DNA of 16,530 nucleotides from Flavobacteriales bacterium UBA6969 (GCA_002448555.1 DJYV01000006.1:1-16530), one strand, 5' to 3'. Positions 1-9,129 are shown, counted from the first letter of the stretch. A program made the numbers and translations. Notes: generated from the sequence alone by a model not told the origin.

Positions 1-1704
1 CGAAACGCGGTCCGCATCCATCCAAGTGGCCGACACCCGCGCCATCGTGATTCGGGGCACATCGAAAGTAGCCGCGGTGTACTGTACCGTGACGTCACCG
101 CCCTGAAATTCAATTTCAGAGAGATTGGCCGCTTCAAACACTTCGCTTCCATCGTAGCGCACCCAATCGATCAGGTTGGTACCCTGGCGGTAAAAGCGCG
201 TGGCCTCGACAATCAAGTTCGAGGCATCTGTCGGCTGCATCACCATACGGAACCCTGCTTCGCCTTGGTTAGCATACTCGGATTGCAGCGAGTCGCTTCC
301 AATCGCCCCGCCGATGTTGTAGTACAGGTCCGTGAAGGAGGGGTGGCGGACGGATCGTCCGGCAGAAGCGAACAGCCGTGCATGTGCGCCAAATTTGCAC
401 ACCACCTGCGCAGCGGGAAGGAAGGAATTACCAAAGCGTGAATGGGCATTGAGACCGGCCGTGGCCGTGGCCAGCCACTTGTCCGTTGACCACTTGGCGG
501 AAGCGTAGGCATCGAGGTTTTGACGCGCTTCGCCCAGGGCATACGGATTGTCTGCCGGGATACCCTCCAGCGGTTGACCCAGCCGGTTGGACTGGATGGA
601 TTCCGTGCGAGCGTCCGCTGCTGCTGAAAGCGTCCAGTCTCCGGATTTCCATTGCGCGAGGCCGTTTGCGGCACCCACCAACGACCGATGCTGATTGGCT
701 CCCGCATACCAGGACATACCAGGCGCGTAAAGGCCTGCCGTATCCGGCGCGCTCATGATGGGCAACTGCGCAACGTAAAATCCGTCATCCGTCAATTCGT
801 ACCAACCCGTCCCTTCCCGATAAAGCTCGAACCGATCTTGGTGGAAACGGCCGTGAACTCCGCCGCTGAACCGCCACGCGTTGCGGTCCATGTTCCACGT
901 GACCTGTGCGACCGCGGCACCCGTCTCCTCGTACTGATTCGGGTAGACGGAGGTGTAGAAATTCTGTGCGCCAAAGGCTTTGGTCTCACCCGCCAACAAG
1001 CCCTTGAACCGGTGTGCACCCGTAGACCACGTCCAGCCGTACATCAAGCGTTGGATGGTCGCGTCAGCATTGGAAATGTGGCCCGATGTGGTAGCGCGGC
1101 TGATGCTCAATCCATGGCTCACGTTGCCGGTGTTCCAGTCGACGTGTGCACGCACGCGCTGCCAATCGAAACTGCCCAACTCAGCGGTGAACGTGGCACG
1201 GTTGGCGCTCGAACCGGTATTCGTTTCCATGTTGATGGCGCCAGAGAATGCCCCAACACCGGCCCACGGACCTGCACCGGATTTCACGACTTCCACGTGG
1301 CCGAGGTCTTCAGGGTCAATGGGAATGTTCATGAGGTGATGGCCTGTATGCGGCGCACTCCAGCGCATGCCGTCTACGCGCAGCGCCACCTGCTCAAACG
1401 AACCGCCACGGATGCTGATATCGGTTTGAATGCCCCAGGCGCCGCGGGTCTGAACATCGACTCCGGGAATGAACTCCAGCGCTTCGGTGATCGAAGCGGA
1501 AGACTGCCATTCGGCCGGCTGGAGCACCGTCAAGGACTTCGGTGCGTCCGTCAGGTTTTCGGTTTCAAAATCCACTCCAATGACAGCGGCTTCATCCAAG
1601 GCCACAACCACGTCGGTGGTGTCTGAGTACCCCCCAGCGTAGACCGCCCATGTCAGGGCAAGTGCTGGAACGAGCAATGCCCGTTTTGCTTTGTTCAATC
1701 TCAT
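1..1704 (-). CDS. TonB-dependent outer-membrane receptor, BtuB-like (C-terminus beyond left edge)
   Basis: Energised uptake receptor of the outer membrane. I translated the reverse strand from the ATG at 1704-1702 and found 568 open codons to the window edge. Residues 1-23 form a signal peptide (basic start RLNKAKR, then a hydrophobic stretch ending AVYA). DVVVALDEAAV near 31-41 is a likely TonB box. The plug domain covers about 52-162 and includes EALEFIPGVDV, ISIRGGSFEQVALRVDGMR and VEVVKSGAGPWAGVGAFSGAI. The rest is barrel sequence with alternating aromatic residues; RSVRHPSFTDLYY near 448-461 is typical of BtuB-like and siderophore receptors. There is no N-terminal carboxypeptidase-like domain, so it is not SusC-type. 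Perhaps 50-150 residues are missing. The substrate (cobalamin, siderophore or other) cannot be told; no cobalamin riboswitch fits in the 68-base upstream gap. The family is secure, the substrate is not. Confidence 0.93.
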   Translation of the reverse strand, partial: MRLNKAKRALLVPALALTWAVYAGGYSDTTDVVVALDEAAVIGVDFETENLTDAPKSLTVLQPAEWQSSASITEALEFIPGVDVQTRGAWGIQTDISIRGGSFEQVALRVDGMRWSAPHTGHHLMNIPIDPEDLGHVEVVKSGAGPWAGVGAFSGAINMETNTGSSANRATFTAELGSFDWQRVRAHVDWNTGNVSHGLSISRATTSGHISNADATIQRLMYGWTWSTGAHRFKGLLAGETKAFGAQNFYTSVYPNQYEETGAAVAQVTWNMDRNAWRFSGGVHGRFHQDRFELYREGTGWYELTDDGFYVAQLPIMSAPDTAGLYAPGMSWYAGANQHRSLVGAANGLAQWKSGDWTLSAAADARTESIQSNRLGQPLEGIPADNPYALGEARQNLDAYASAKWSTDKWLATATAGLNAHSRFGNSFLPAAQVVCKFGAHARLFASAGRSVRHPSFTDLYYNIGGAIGSDSLQSEYANQGEAGFRMVMQPTDASNLIVEATRFYRQGTNLIDWVRYDGSEVFEAANLSEIEFQGGDVTVQYTAATFDVPRITMARVSATWMDADRVS

Positions 1705-1730
1705 AGCAGTTGTCAATCGTTTATTCCGCG

Positions 1731-1738
1731 CAAAGCTA
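1731..1738 (-). promoter_or_regulatory. -7 promoter element for the TonB receptor gene
   Basis: On the minus strand this reads TAGCTTTG, a full match to the Bacteroidota -7 consensus TAnnTTTG. It lies 26 bases from the ATG at 1704, giving a leader of about 20 bases. No clear TTG-type -33 element sits at the usual distance, so the call rests on the -7 match and its placement in a divergent gap. Confidence 0.5.
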
Positions 1739-1760
1739 CAGTGCCTACACGACATCGAAT

Positions 1761-1768
1761 TACCTTTG
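1761..1768 (+). promoter_or_regulatory. -7 promoter element for lysS
   Basis: Reads TACCTTTG, a full match to TAnnTTTG, ending only four bases before the ATG at 1773. If used, transcription would start at or within a few bases of the start codon, so the lysS message would be leaderless or nearly so. No good -33 TTG is seen upstream. It faces away from the receptor promoter, with 22 bases between the two elements. Confidence 0.5.
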
Positions 1769-1772
1769 CGCC

Positions 1773-3485
<1,713 letters not shown>

Positions 3486-3490
3486 TCCCC

Positions 3491-3802
3491 ATGCCAGCGT
3501 CCTTTACCAAATCCACCGTCGTCTCCGTCCTCAAAACGGTCCACGACCCTGAAATCCCAGTTGACATCTACGAACTGGGATTGATCTACGAGGTGGTCAT
3601 CAAGGACGACGGATTCGTTCACATCGAGATGACGTTGACATCCCCCAATTGCCCGGTAGCAGAAAGCCTCCCGGCCGAAGTAGAAGAAAAGGTCGCCGGC
3701 ATTGAAGGCGCCTCGGGTGCCAAAGTCAACATCGTGTTTGACCCGCCGTGGACGCAGGACATGATGAGCGAAGAAGCGAAACTCGAACTTGGATTCCTGT
3801 GA
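3491..3802 (+). CDS. MIP18/DUF59 family Fe-S assembly protein, SufT-like
   Basis: Small cytoplasmic protein of the family that helps mature iron-sulfur proteins (SufT/PaaD/MIP18). The start is the ATG at 3491, five bases after the lysS stop, giving 103 residues. An in-frame GTG at 3464 lies inside lysS and is unlikely. Family marks are DPEIPVDIYELGLIY (19-33), the conserved cysteine in LTSPNCPVAE (Cys54), and the C-terminal FDPPWTQDMMSEEAKLELG (about 83-101), close to the SUF-associated form found in Bacteroidota. Its stop overlaps the dxr start, so the two are probably translationally coupled. No suf genes are beside it here, although relatives often sit in suf operons. The family is sure; the exact client proteins are unknown. 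Confidence 0.9.
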   Translation: MPASFTKSTVVSVLKTVHDPEIPVDIYELGLIYEVVIKDDGFVHIEMTLTSPNCPVAESLPAEVEEKVAGIEGASGAKVNIVFDPPWTQDMMSEEAKLELGFL

Positions 3803-4968
3803 GCAGCGAAGCAGCCCCCACCCGCGGCGTTGCTATCCTGGGTAGCACCGGTTCCATCGGCACCCAAGCGCTCGACGTCATCCGGGAACAGCGCGACCAC
3901 TTGCACGTGGAAGTACTCACGGCGCACCGGAACGCGGATCTGCTCATCAAGCAGGCCTTGGAATTTGAGCCGAACACAGTTGTTATTGGGGACACCTCGC
4001 GGCTGGGTGAAGTGAAAGACGCGCTGTGGGACCACGGCATCAAGGTCTATGGTGGTGCCGAGGCCCTCGAACAAATCGTCGAGATGGAGGGCATTTCAGT
4101 TGTTCTGACCGCCCTCGTCGGTGCGGCGGGATTGCGGCCCACCTTGCGGGCAATCCGCGCCAAAAAAACCATCGCACTGGCCAATAAGGAGACGCTCGTC
4201 GTTGCCGGCGCCTTGGTGATGAAAGAAGCCTTGGCCGCTGGGGTCGATATCCATCCCGTGGATTCCGAACACAGCGCCATCTACCAATGCCTCGCCGGTG
4301 AAGTCCTCAACCCCATCGAGAACGTCATTCTCACAGCCTCAGGAGGTCCATTCCGCGGGAAAAGCCGAGAAGAACTCCTGAGCGTCACGAAGGCACAAGC
4401 ACTGAAGCACCCTAACTGGGACATGGGCGCCAAAATCACCATCGACAGCGCGTCCATGATGAACAAAGGCCTCGAGGTCATCGAAGCCAAGTGGTTGTTC
4501 GATGTGCGCATGGACCAAATCGAGGTCGTGGTGCACCCGCAGAGCATCGTACACAGCTGCGTGCAATTCGAAGATGGGTCCATCAAAGCGCAGCTGGGGT
4601 TGCCCGATATGAAGTTGCCCATCCAATACGCCTTGGGCTACCCGCAACGCCTCAAAAACTCCTTCGAGCGATTCAGCTTCTTCGATTACCCGCAACTCAC
4701 GTTTGAAAAGCCCGATCTCGATGCCTTCCGCAACTTGCAGCTCGCATTTGACGCCGGCAACAAAGGAGGTAACGCACCGGCCGTCCTGAACGCCGCCAAT
4801 GAAGTGGCTGTAGAGCGCTTCCTAAACGATGAATTGACCTTTACGGGGATGACCCAAGCCATCGAGCATGCGCTGGGTCATGTGAGCTGGGAAGCGCAAC
4901 CGGGGCTGGAAGCCCTCATCGCTTCCGACGCAGAAGCCCGGACCAAAGCCCGAGAATTCAACGCTTAA
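3799..4968 (+). CDS. dxr: 1-deoxy-D-xylulose 5-phosphate reductoisomerase
   Basis: Converts DXP to 2-C-methyl-D-erythritol 4-phosphate with NADPH and a divalent metal, the first committed step of the MEP isoprenoid pathway. I place the start at the GTG at 3799, which overlaps the previous stop as GTGA and gives 389 residues, the normal family length. The upstream GTG at 3748 would add 17 residues inside the neighbouring gene. Visible motifs are the NADPH-binding GSTGSIG (15-21), ANKETLVVAG (from 128), VDSEHSA with metal ligands Asp155 and Glu157, ASGGPFR (about 180-186), SMMNKGLEVIEA with metal ligand Glu226, and HPQSIVHS. The pathway is consistent with a Bacteroidota that lacks mevalonate synthesis. 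The stop shares the bases TTAA with the convergent frr stop. Confidence 0.96.
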   Translation: MSSEAAPTRGVAILGSTGSIGTQALDVIREQRDHLHVEVLTAHRNADLLIKQALEFEPNTVVIGDTSRLGEVKDALWDHGIKVYGGAEALEQIVEMEGISVVLTALVGAAGLRPTLRAIRAKKTIALANKETLVVAGALVMKEALAAGVDIHPVDSEHSAIYQCLAGEVLNPIENVILTASGGPFRGKSREELLSVTKAQALKHPNWDMGAKITIDSASMMNKGLEVIEAKWLFDVRMDQIEVVVHPQSIVHSCVQFEDGSIKAQLGLPDMKLPIQYALGYPQRLKNSFERFSFFDYPQLTFEKPDLDAFRNLQLAFDAGNKGGNAPAVLNAANEVAVERFLNDELTFTGMTQAIEHALGHVSWEAQPGLEALIASDAEARTKAREFNA

Positions 4969-5528
4969 ACGGTCATGATGTCGGACTCCTTCTTCGCGAG
5001 GATGTCGTCGATTCTCTTGACGTAGCTGTCCGTCAGTTTTTGCACTTCGGCTTCGCCATCTTTGGCGAGGTCTTCGCTCAGGCCGTCGGCCTTAGCCATC
5101 TTAATGAAATCGTTGGCGTCTTTGCGGGCGTTGCGCACCGATACACGGGCGTGCTCGCCTTCAGCGCGGGCGCGCTTTGTGAGGTCTTTGCGACGCTCCT
5201 CGGTCAGCGGGGGAATGTTGATCAAAATCGACTCCCCATTGTTCATCGGGTTCAGACCGAGGTTGGCATTGATGATGGCCGTGGCGATGGGGTCGAGCAT
5301 GGCCTTCTCCCAAGCTTGAACGGTCAGAGTGCGGGCGTCGGACGTGTTGATGTTGGAAACCTGGGTCAGCGGAGTCATGGATCCGTAGTACTCCACCATT
5401 ACGCTGTCCAGCATGGCCGGGTGCGCCTTGCCTGCGCGAATCTTGGTCAGCTCTGTTTCCATGTGGCCAATGGCCTTGTCCATGGCTCCGCGCGCCGACT
5501 CCAGCGCCATTTGAATTTCCTCCGTCAT
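4965..5528 (-). CDS. frr: Ribosome recycling factor
   Basis: With EF-G, splits the post-termination ribosome so that its subunits can be reused. The protein has 187 residues, about the usual 185, and the ATG is at 5528-5526. It is alpha-helical with recognisable RRF sequence throughout: KIRAGKAHPAMLDSVMVEYYG, LTVQAWEKAML, LGLNPMNNGESILINIPPLTEERR and RVSVRNARKDANDFIK. The gene starts six bases after the pyrH stop, so the two are co-transcribed, as in many bacteria. The 3' end overlaps the dxr stop on the other strand, leaving no room for a terminator hairpin between them. Confidence 0.97.
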   Translation of the reverse strand: MTEEIQMALESARGAMDKAIGHMETELTKIRAGKAHPAMLDSVMVEYYGSMTPLTQVSNINTSDARTLTVQAWEKAMLDPIATAIINANLGLNPMNNGESILINIPPLTEERRKDLTKRARAEGEHARVSVRNARKDANDFIKMAKADGLSEDLAKDGEAEVQKLTDSYVKRIDDILAKKESDIMTV

Positions 5529-5534
5529 TCCGTG

Positions 5535-6242
5535 TTATGCGTTGACCAAAGTACCCACATCTTCGCCTGAAATCAAGCGGTGCAGGTTGCCTTTTTTGTT
5601 CATGTCGAATACGACGATGGGCAACTTGTTTTCGTTGCACAGCGTGATCGCCGTCATGTCCATCACCTTCAACCCCTTCTCATACACCTCATCGAAGGTG
5701 ATGGTCTCGAAGCGCTCGGCATTGCGGTCCTTTTCGGGGTCAGCGGTGTAAATACCGTCCACCCGGGTGCCCTTCAGAATAACATCCGCATCGATCTCAA
5801 TCGCGCGCAGTGAAGCCGCGGAGTCAGTCGTGAAAAACGGATTGCCCGTACCGCCGCCAAAAATCACCACGCGCCCTTTCTCCAAGTGGCGCACTGCACG
5901 GCGGCGAATGAATGGTTCGGCGATTTGCTTCAACTCGATGGCCGACTGGAGGCGGGTGTCCACTCCGGTGCTCTCGAGGGCGCTTTGCAAGGCCATGGAG
6001 TTGATGACCGTCGCCAACATGCCCATGTAGTCGCCCTGGGTTCGCTCCATACCGCCTTCTTCGGCTTGCACTCCGCGGAAGATGTTTCCACCTCCGATCA
6101 CGATGGCCACCTCGAGCCCCGCATCCACCACGGTTTTGATTTCCTCCGCGTACTGCTTCAATCGGTCGTTGTCAATGCCAAATTGCTTTTGGCCCATCAA
6201 CGCTTCACCGCTGAGTTTGAGGAGAATTCTTTTGTACTTCAT
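5535..6242 (-). CDS. pyrH: UMP kinase
   Basis: Phosphorylates UMP to UDP in pyrimidine synthesis; it belongs to the amino-acid kinase family and in bacteria works as a hexamer. I chose the ATG at 6242 (MKYKRILLKLSGEAL), giving 235 residues. The frame stays open to an ATG at 6317, but that would read through the tsf terminator. Motifs are KLSGEAL (9-15), GGGNIFRG (50-57), the UMP-site DYMGMLATVIN (71-81), FGGGTGNPFFTTD (128-140) and DGIYTADP (162-169). It is the first gene after the terminator and shares a transcript with frr. I see no clear TAnnTTTG element in the short upstream gap, so its promoter is uncertain; read-through from tsf may help. Confidence 0.97.
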   Translation of the reverse strand: MKYKRILLKLSGEALMGQKQFGIDNDRLKQYAEEIKTVVDAGLEVAIVIGGGNIFRGVQAEEGGMERTQGDYMGMLATVINSMALQSALESTGVDTRLQSAIELKQIAEPFIRRRAVRHLEKGRVVIFGGGTGNPFFTTDSAASLRAIEIDADVILKGTRVDGIYTADPEKDRNAERFETITFDEVYEKGLKVMDMTAITLCNENKLPIVVFDMNKKGNLHRLISGEDVGTLVNA

Positions 6243-6283
6243 GGCGCCGTAAATATCCGAATATTCATCAAAGTTCAGACATG

Positions 6284-6314
6284 AAAAAAGGGCCACCAAA
6301 CTGGCAGCCCTTTT
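6284..6314 (-). terminator. Intrinsic terminator after tsf
   Basis: On the minus strand the sequence folds as AAAAGGGCTGCCA, loop GTT, then TGGTGGCCCTTTT: a 13-pair stem with two G-U wobbles that runs into six T. It lies 20 bases beyond the tsf stop and 42 bases before pyrH. The two wobble pairs become A-C mismatches on the plus strand, so the hairpin is built for minus-strand transcription. It separates the ribosomal-protein transcript from pyrH-frr. Confidence 0.85.
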
Positions 6315-6333
6315 CAATCTTTTTTCCGAACGC

Positions 6334-7158
6334 TTAGTCCAACGCTCCGCGGCAGAAACCGGTCACGGTTGCATCGCCGTTCAGGGACTGAACGTACTGT
6401 GCTACGTTGACCTTGCTGTCCTTGATGAAGGCTTGGTTTACCAACGTTGCTTCCTTGAACCACTTCTTCAAGCGGCCTTCGGCAATGCGGTCCGCCATTT
6501 CTTCCGGCTTGCCTTCTTGGATGGCCAATTCTTTACCGATGGCCTTTTCCTTTTCAATCAAGTCGGCAGGAATGCTGTCCTCGTTCAAGGCAACCGGCGC
6601 CATGGCCGCAGCTTGCATAGCAACGTCGCGTCCGCCGTCGCCAACGTTGGCACTGAATCCAACCAAGGTAGCCAAACGGTTTCCAGGGTGGATGTAGGCA
6701 GCAACGTGAGCAGCGTTCAAGGTAAGGAATGATCCCACCTCGATTTTCTCGCCGATTTTACCGATTTGCTCGGTGATTTTTTCTTCGATGCTGATGCCTT
6801 CTCCAGGGTAACCGGCGGCCAACAACGCAGCCTTATCGGTGATGCTTCCCTCGAGTGCAACGTTCATGATATTGGTCGCAACGCCTACAAACTCGTCATT
6901 CTTCGCAACGAAGTCCGTTTCGCAATTCAAGGATACCAACACACCGAAGTCACCCGCTGCATTGGCAGTGGCGAGAACGGCACCTTCAGATGTCTCGCGG
7001 TCGCCGCGCTTGGCCGCAACCTTCTGGCCTTTGAGGCGCAGGATTTCAATGGCTTTATCGAAATCACCCTCCGCTTCGGTGAGGGCCTTTTTGCAATCCA
7101 TCATACCCGCTCCGGTTTGCTTACGGAGCTTGTTTACTTCTGCTGCTGTAATGCTCAT
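6334..7158 (-). CDS. tsf: Elongation factor Ts
   Basis: Nucleotide exchange factor that releases GDP from EF-Tu. The protein has 274 residues and the ATG is at 7158-7156. The N-terminal UBA-like domain includes VNKLRKQTGAGMMDCKKAL (8-26), with the EF-Tu-binding TGAGMMDCKKAL core, and the core domain has the TDFVAKN signature (81-87) after VSLNCE. It lies 32 bases after rpsB, the classic rpsB-tsf pair, and ends just before a strong intrinsic terminator. The last residues (GDATVTGFCRGALD) contain a cysteine and no charged tail. Nothing suggests damage. Its regulation is probably shared with the ribosomal genes upstream. Confidence 0.98.
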   Translation of the reverse strand: MSITAAEVNKLRKQTGAGMMDCKKALTEAEGDFDKAIEILRLKGQKVAAKRGDRETSEGAVLATANAAGDFGVLVSLNCETDFVAKNDEFVGVATNIMNVALEGSITDKAALLAAGYPGEGISIEEKITEQIGKIGEKIEVGSFLTLNAAHVAAYIHPGNRLATLVGFSANVGDGGRDVAMQAAAMAPVALNEDSIPADLIEKEKAIGKELAIQEGKPEEMADRIAEGRLKKWFKEATLVNQAFIKDSKVNVAQYVQSLNGDATVTGFCRGALD

Positions 7159-7190
7159 CTCTATCTGTATTTGTCAGCTAATGTTCCGAC

Positions 7191-8156
7191 TTATTTCTCC
7201 TCAGCGGCAGGTGCTTCTCCTTCTTCGCTGGCTGGAGTTTCTTCAGCCGGGGCCGCTTCTTCAGCTGGAGCTTCTGCTGCAGGAGCTTCTTCAGCCGGGG
7301 CCGCTTCTTCAGCTGGAGCTTCGGCTGCTGGTGCCTTCTCAGCGGGGGCCGCTTCTTCAGCTGGAGCTTCTGCTGCTGGCGCCTCCTCAGCGGGGGCTGC
7401 TGCTTCTGCAGGAGCTTCCGCCTTGTTTTTCTTGGCAGCCGCCTGAGCTTCCGCCTGGTCCTTATCGGCCTTGCGCTCCTGCAATCCTTCTGCTACAGCT
7501 TGCGCCAAAACGTCCATAACGAGGGCGATGGAACGTCCCGCATCGTCATTGGATGGGATGGGGAAGTCCACTGGGCGAGGGTCGGAGTTGGTGTCCACCA
7601 TAGCAAACACGGGGATGCCCAACTTCTTGGCTTCCGCCAGGGCGATGTGCTCCTTCATCACGTCCACGATGAAAATGGCCGCTGGGATGCGGGTCAAGTC
7701 GGAGATTGAACCGAGGTTCTTTTCGAGCTTGGCGCGTTTACGGCTGACCTGCAGACGCTCACGCTTCGACAGGGTGTTCAACGTACCGTCCTGCTCCATC
7801 TTGTCGATCTGGGACATCTTGCGGACCGCCTTACGGATGGTCGCGAAGTTGGTCAACATCCCTCCAGACCAACGTTCCGTTACGTACGGCATGCCGATGG
7901 CAGCCACGCGCTCAGCGACGATGGACTTGGCTTGTTTCTTGGTCGCCACGAAGAGGATTTTCTTTCCGCTCTTGGCGATTTGCTTCATCGCTGACGCCGC
8001 TTCGTCCAGCTTGACGCCGGTCTTGTGCAGGTCAATGATGTGGATGCCTTTCTTCTCGGTGAAGATGAAGGGCGCCATGTGGGGGTTCCACTTGCGCTTG
8101 AGGTGGCCGAAGTGAACTCCGGCTTGGAGCATTTGCTCGAAGGTTAATTTTTCCAT
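7191..8156 (-). CDS. rpsB: 30S ribosomal protein S2 with a long Ala/Glu/Pro tail
   Basis: Small-subunit protein on the back of the 30S head-body junction. The protein has 321 residues. Residues 1 to about 232 are a normal S2: MLQAGVHFGHLKRKWNPHMAPFI, KKILFVATKKQA, VTERWSGGMLTNF, IPAAIFIVDVMKEHIALAEA and IPVFAMVDTNSDP. A lysine-rich linker (about 233-245) is followed by 76 residues of Ala, Glu and Pro, mostly four copies of a 16-residue unit like AEAPAEEAAPAEEAPA. E. coli S2 has about 241 residues, so the tail is an addition of about 80. It is acidic and probably disordered. The gene follows rpsI after a 116-base gap and precedes tsf by 32 bases. Confidence 0.98.
   Translation of the reverse strand: MEKLTFEQMLQAGVHFGHLKRKWNPHMAPFIFTEKKGIHIIDLHKTGVKLDEAASAMKQIAKSGKKILFVATKKQAKSIVAERVAAIGMPYVTERWSGGMLTNFATIRKAVRKMSQIDKMEQDGTLNTLSKRERLQVSRKRAKLEKNLGSISDLTRIPAAIFIVDVMKEHIALAEAKKLGIPVFAMVDTNSDPRPVDFPIPSNDDAGRSIALVMDVLAQAVAEGLQERKADKDQAEAQAAAKKNKAEAPAEAAAPAEEAPAAEAPAEEAAPAEKAPAAEAPAEEAAPAEEAPAAEAPAEEAAPAEETPASEEGEAPAAEEK
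7230..7421 (-). repeat. 48-bp tandem repeat, four copies, in the rpsB tail
   Basis: Four direct copies of a 48-base unit encode residues 246-309 of S2, 16 residues per copy. The proteins read AEAPAEAAAPAEEAPA, AEAPAEEAAPAEKAPA, AEAPAEEAAPAEEAPA and AEAPAEEAAPAEETPA. On the plus strand the pattern TTCAGC(C/G)GGGGCCGC recurs every 48 bases near 7241, 7289 and 7337. The copies keep high DNA identity, with differences mostly at third positions, which suggests recent or ongoing copy-number change by slippage or unequal exchange without breaking the frame. Confidence 0.9.
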
Positions 8157-8272
8157 GTGTTTACGTTCCTGGTTTAAGCAACTCGCGGGTAGCCATTCGA
8201 AGTGAACGAGTCCGGCGGGTTTGGATGCTAAACAGTATGTTGATTAAATAATTTCTGGAGGGAATCCAGCCA

Positions 8273-8659
8273 TTAACGCTTAGAGAACTGAGTCTTCTTA
8301 CGCGCTTTCTTCTGACCGAACTTCTTGCGCTCCACCATACGGGGATCGCGTGTGGTCAAACCGACCTGCTTCAACGTGGGCTTCCATTCGGGGTTGACCT
8401 CGATGAGTGCTTTGGAGATGGCCAATCGCACCGCCTCCGCTTGACCGGTGATGCCGCCGCCGTCAACGTTCACTTGAACGTCGTACTGGCCAGCAGTCTC
8501 TGTCAACATGAAGGGCTGGTTGATTTTGTATTGCAACACAGATGTGGTGAAATAGTCGTTCGCGTCCTTCTTATTGATGGTGACGCTGCCCTTTCCAGGC
8601 TTCATGTAGAGACGCGCTACTGCGGTCTTACGTCGGCCAGATGTATTGATTACTTCCAT
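8273..8659 (-). CDS. rpsI: 30S ribosomal protein S9
   Basis: Small-subunit protein whose C-terminal tail reaches the P-site tRNA. The protein has 128 residues and the ATG is at 8659-8657. It shows the S9 signature: NTSGRRKTAVARLYMKPGKG near the start, VNVDGGGITGQAEAVRLAISKAL in the middle, and the basic tail DPRMVERKKFGQKKARKKTQFSKR, whose terminal SKR contacts tRNA. It follows rplM by 23 bases, the near-universal L13-S9 pair, so the two are co-transcribed. A 116-base gap separates it from rpsB and holds only a weak five-pair hairpin, so transcription probably continues into rpsB. Confidence 0.98.
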   Translation of the reverse strand: MEVINTSGRRKTAVARLYMKPGKGSVTINKKDANDYFTTSVLQYKINQPFMLTETAGQYDVQVNVDGGGITGQAEAVRLAISKALIEVNPEWKPTLKQVGLTTRDPRMVERKKFGQKKARKKTQFSKR

Positions 8660-8682
8660 GCGGTGTGATGATCAAGCTTGAA

Positions 8683-9129
8683 TCAAGCGAATTTGATTTG
8701 CTCAGGCTGCTGAGCTTCGTGTTTGTGGTCAGGACCTACATATACATGCAGGTTGCGGAACATTTCGCGTCCCAGTGAGTTCTTGGGGAGCATGCCGCGT
8801 ACCGCATCTTCCACCAAAGCAAATGGCTTGCGCTTCAACTGCTCCTTGGCAGTGCGTGTGCGCTGACCTCCGGGGTAGCCCGTGTAGCGGATGTACTCCT
8901 TCTGGTCCCACTTGTTTCCAGTCAAAACCACCTTCTCTGCATTGACAACGATCACGTAGTCACCGCAGTCTGCGTGTGGGGTGAAATTTGGCTTGTGCTT
9001 GCCGCGCAGGTGCTTAGCGACTTCAGACGCCAAACGGCCCAAGGTTTGGCCCTCAGCATCGACGAGCAACCACTTCTTATCAGCGTTCTCCTTGTTAATG
9101 GAGACGGTTTTGTAGCTCAAAGTATCCAC
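8683..9129 (-). CDS. rplM: 50S ribosomal protein L13
   Basis: Early-assembling large-subunit protein. I take the GTG at 9129-9127 as the start, giving 148 residues beginning VDTLSYKTVS, which matches the usual Bacteroidota L13 start. A longer open frame to 9285 would run through the putative promoter and leader and into the upstream gene. Motifs are KKWLLVDAEGQTLGRLAS (18-35), LRGKHKPNFTPHADCGDYVI (41-60), the L13 signature region AVRGMLPKNSLGREMF (109-124) and LHVYVGPDHKHEAQQP near the end. It is first in the ribosomal block, with its own candidate promoter at 9175-9205 and a short leader that could take part in control by L13. Confidence 0.97.
   Translation of the reverse strand: MDTLSYKTVSINKENADKKWLLVDAEGQTLGRLASEVAKHLRGKHKPNFTPHADCGDYVIVVNAEKVVLTGNKWDQKEYIRYTGYPGGQRTRTAKEQLKRKPFALVEDAVRGMLPKNSLGREMFRNLHVYVGPDHKHEAQQPEQIKFA

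Noticed and set aside
652..1626. A 324-codon plus-strand frame opposite the TonB receptor
   Set aside because: It is in register with the receptor codons; the minus-strand translation shows a clear signal peptide, plug and barrel.
1705..1772. Cobalamin riboswitch before the BtuB-like receptor
   Set aside because: The whole divergent gap is 68 bases, much shorter than that riboswitch, and a promoter element already leaves only about 20 bases of leader.
8157..8272. Terminator or leader RNA between rpsI and rpsB
   Set aside because: The only inverted repeat (CTGGA/TCCAG at 8255-8269) has five pairs and is followed by AAATTATTT rather than a T run. No good promoter element is seen in the 116 bases either, so I leave the gap unassigned.
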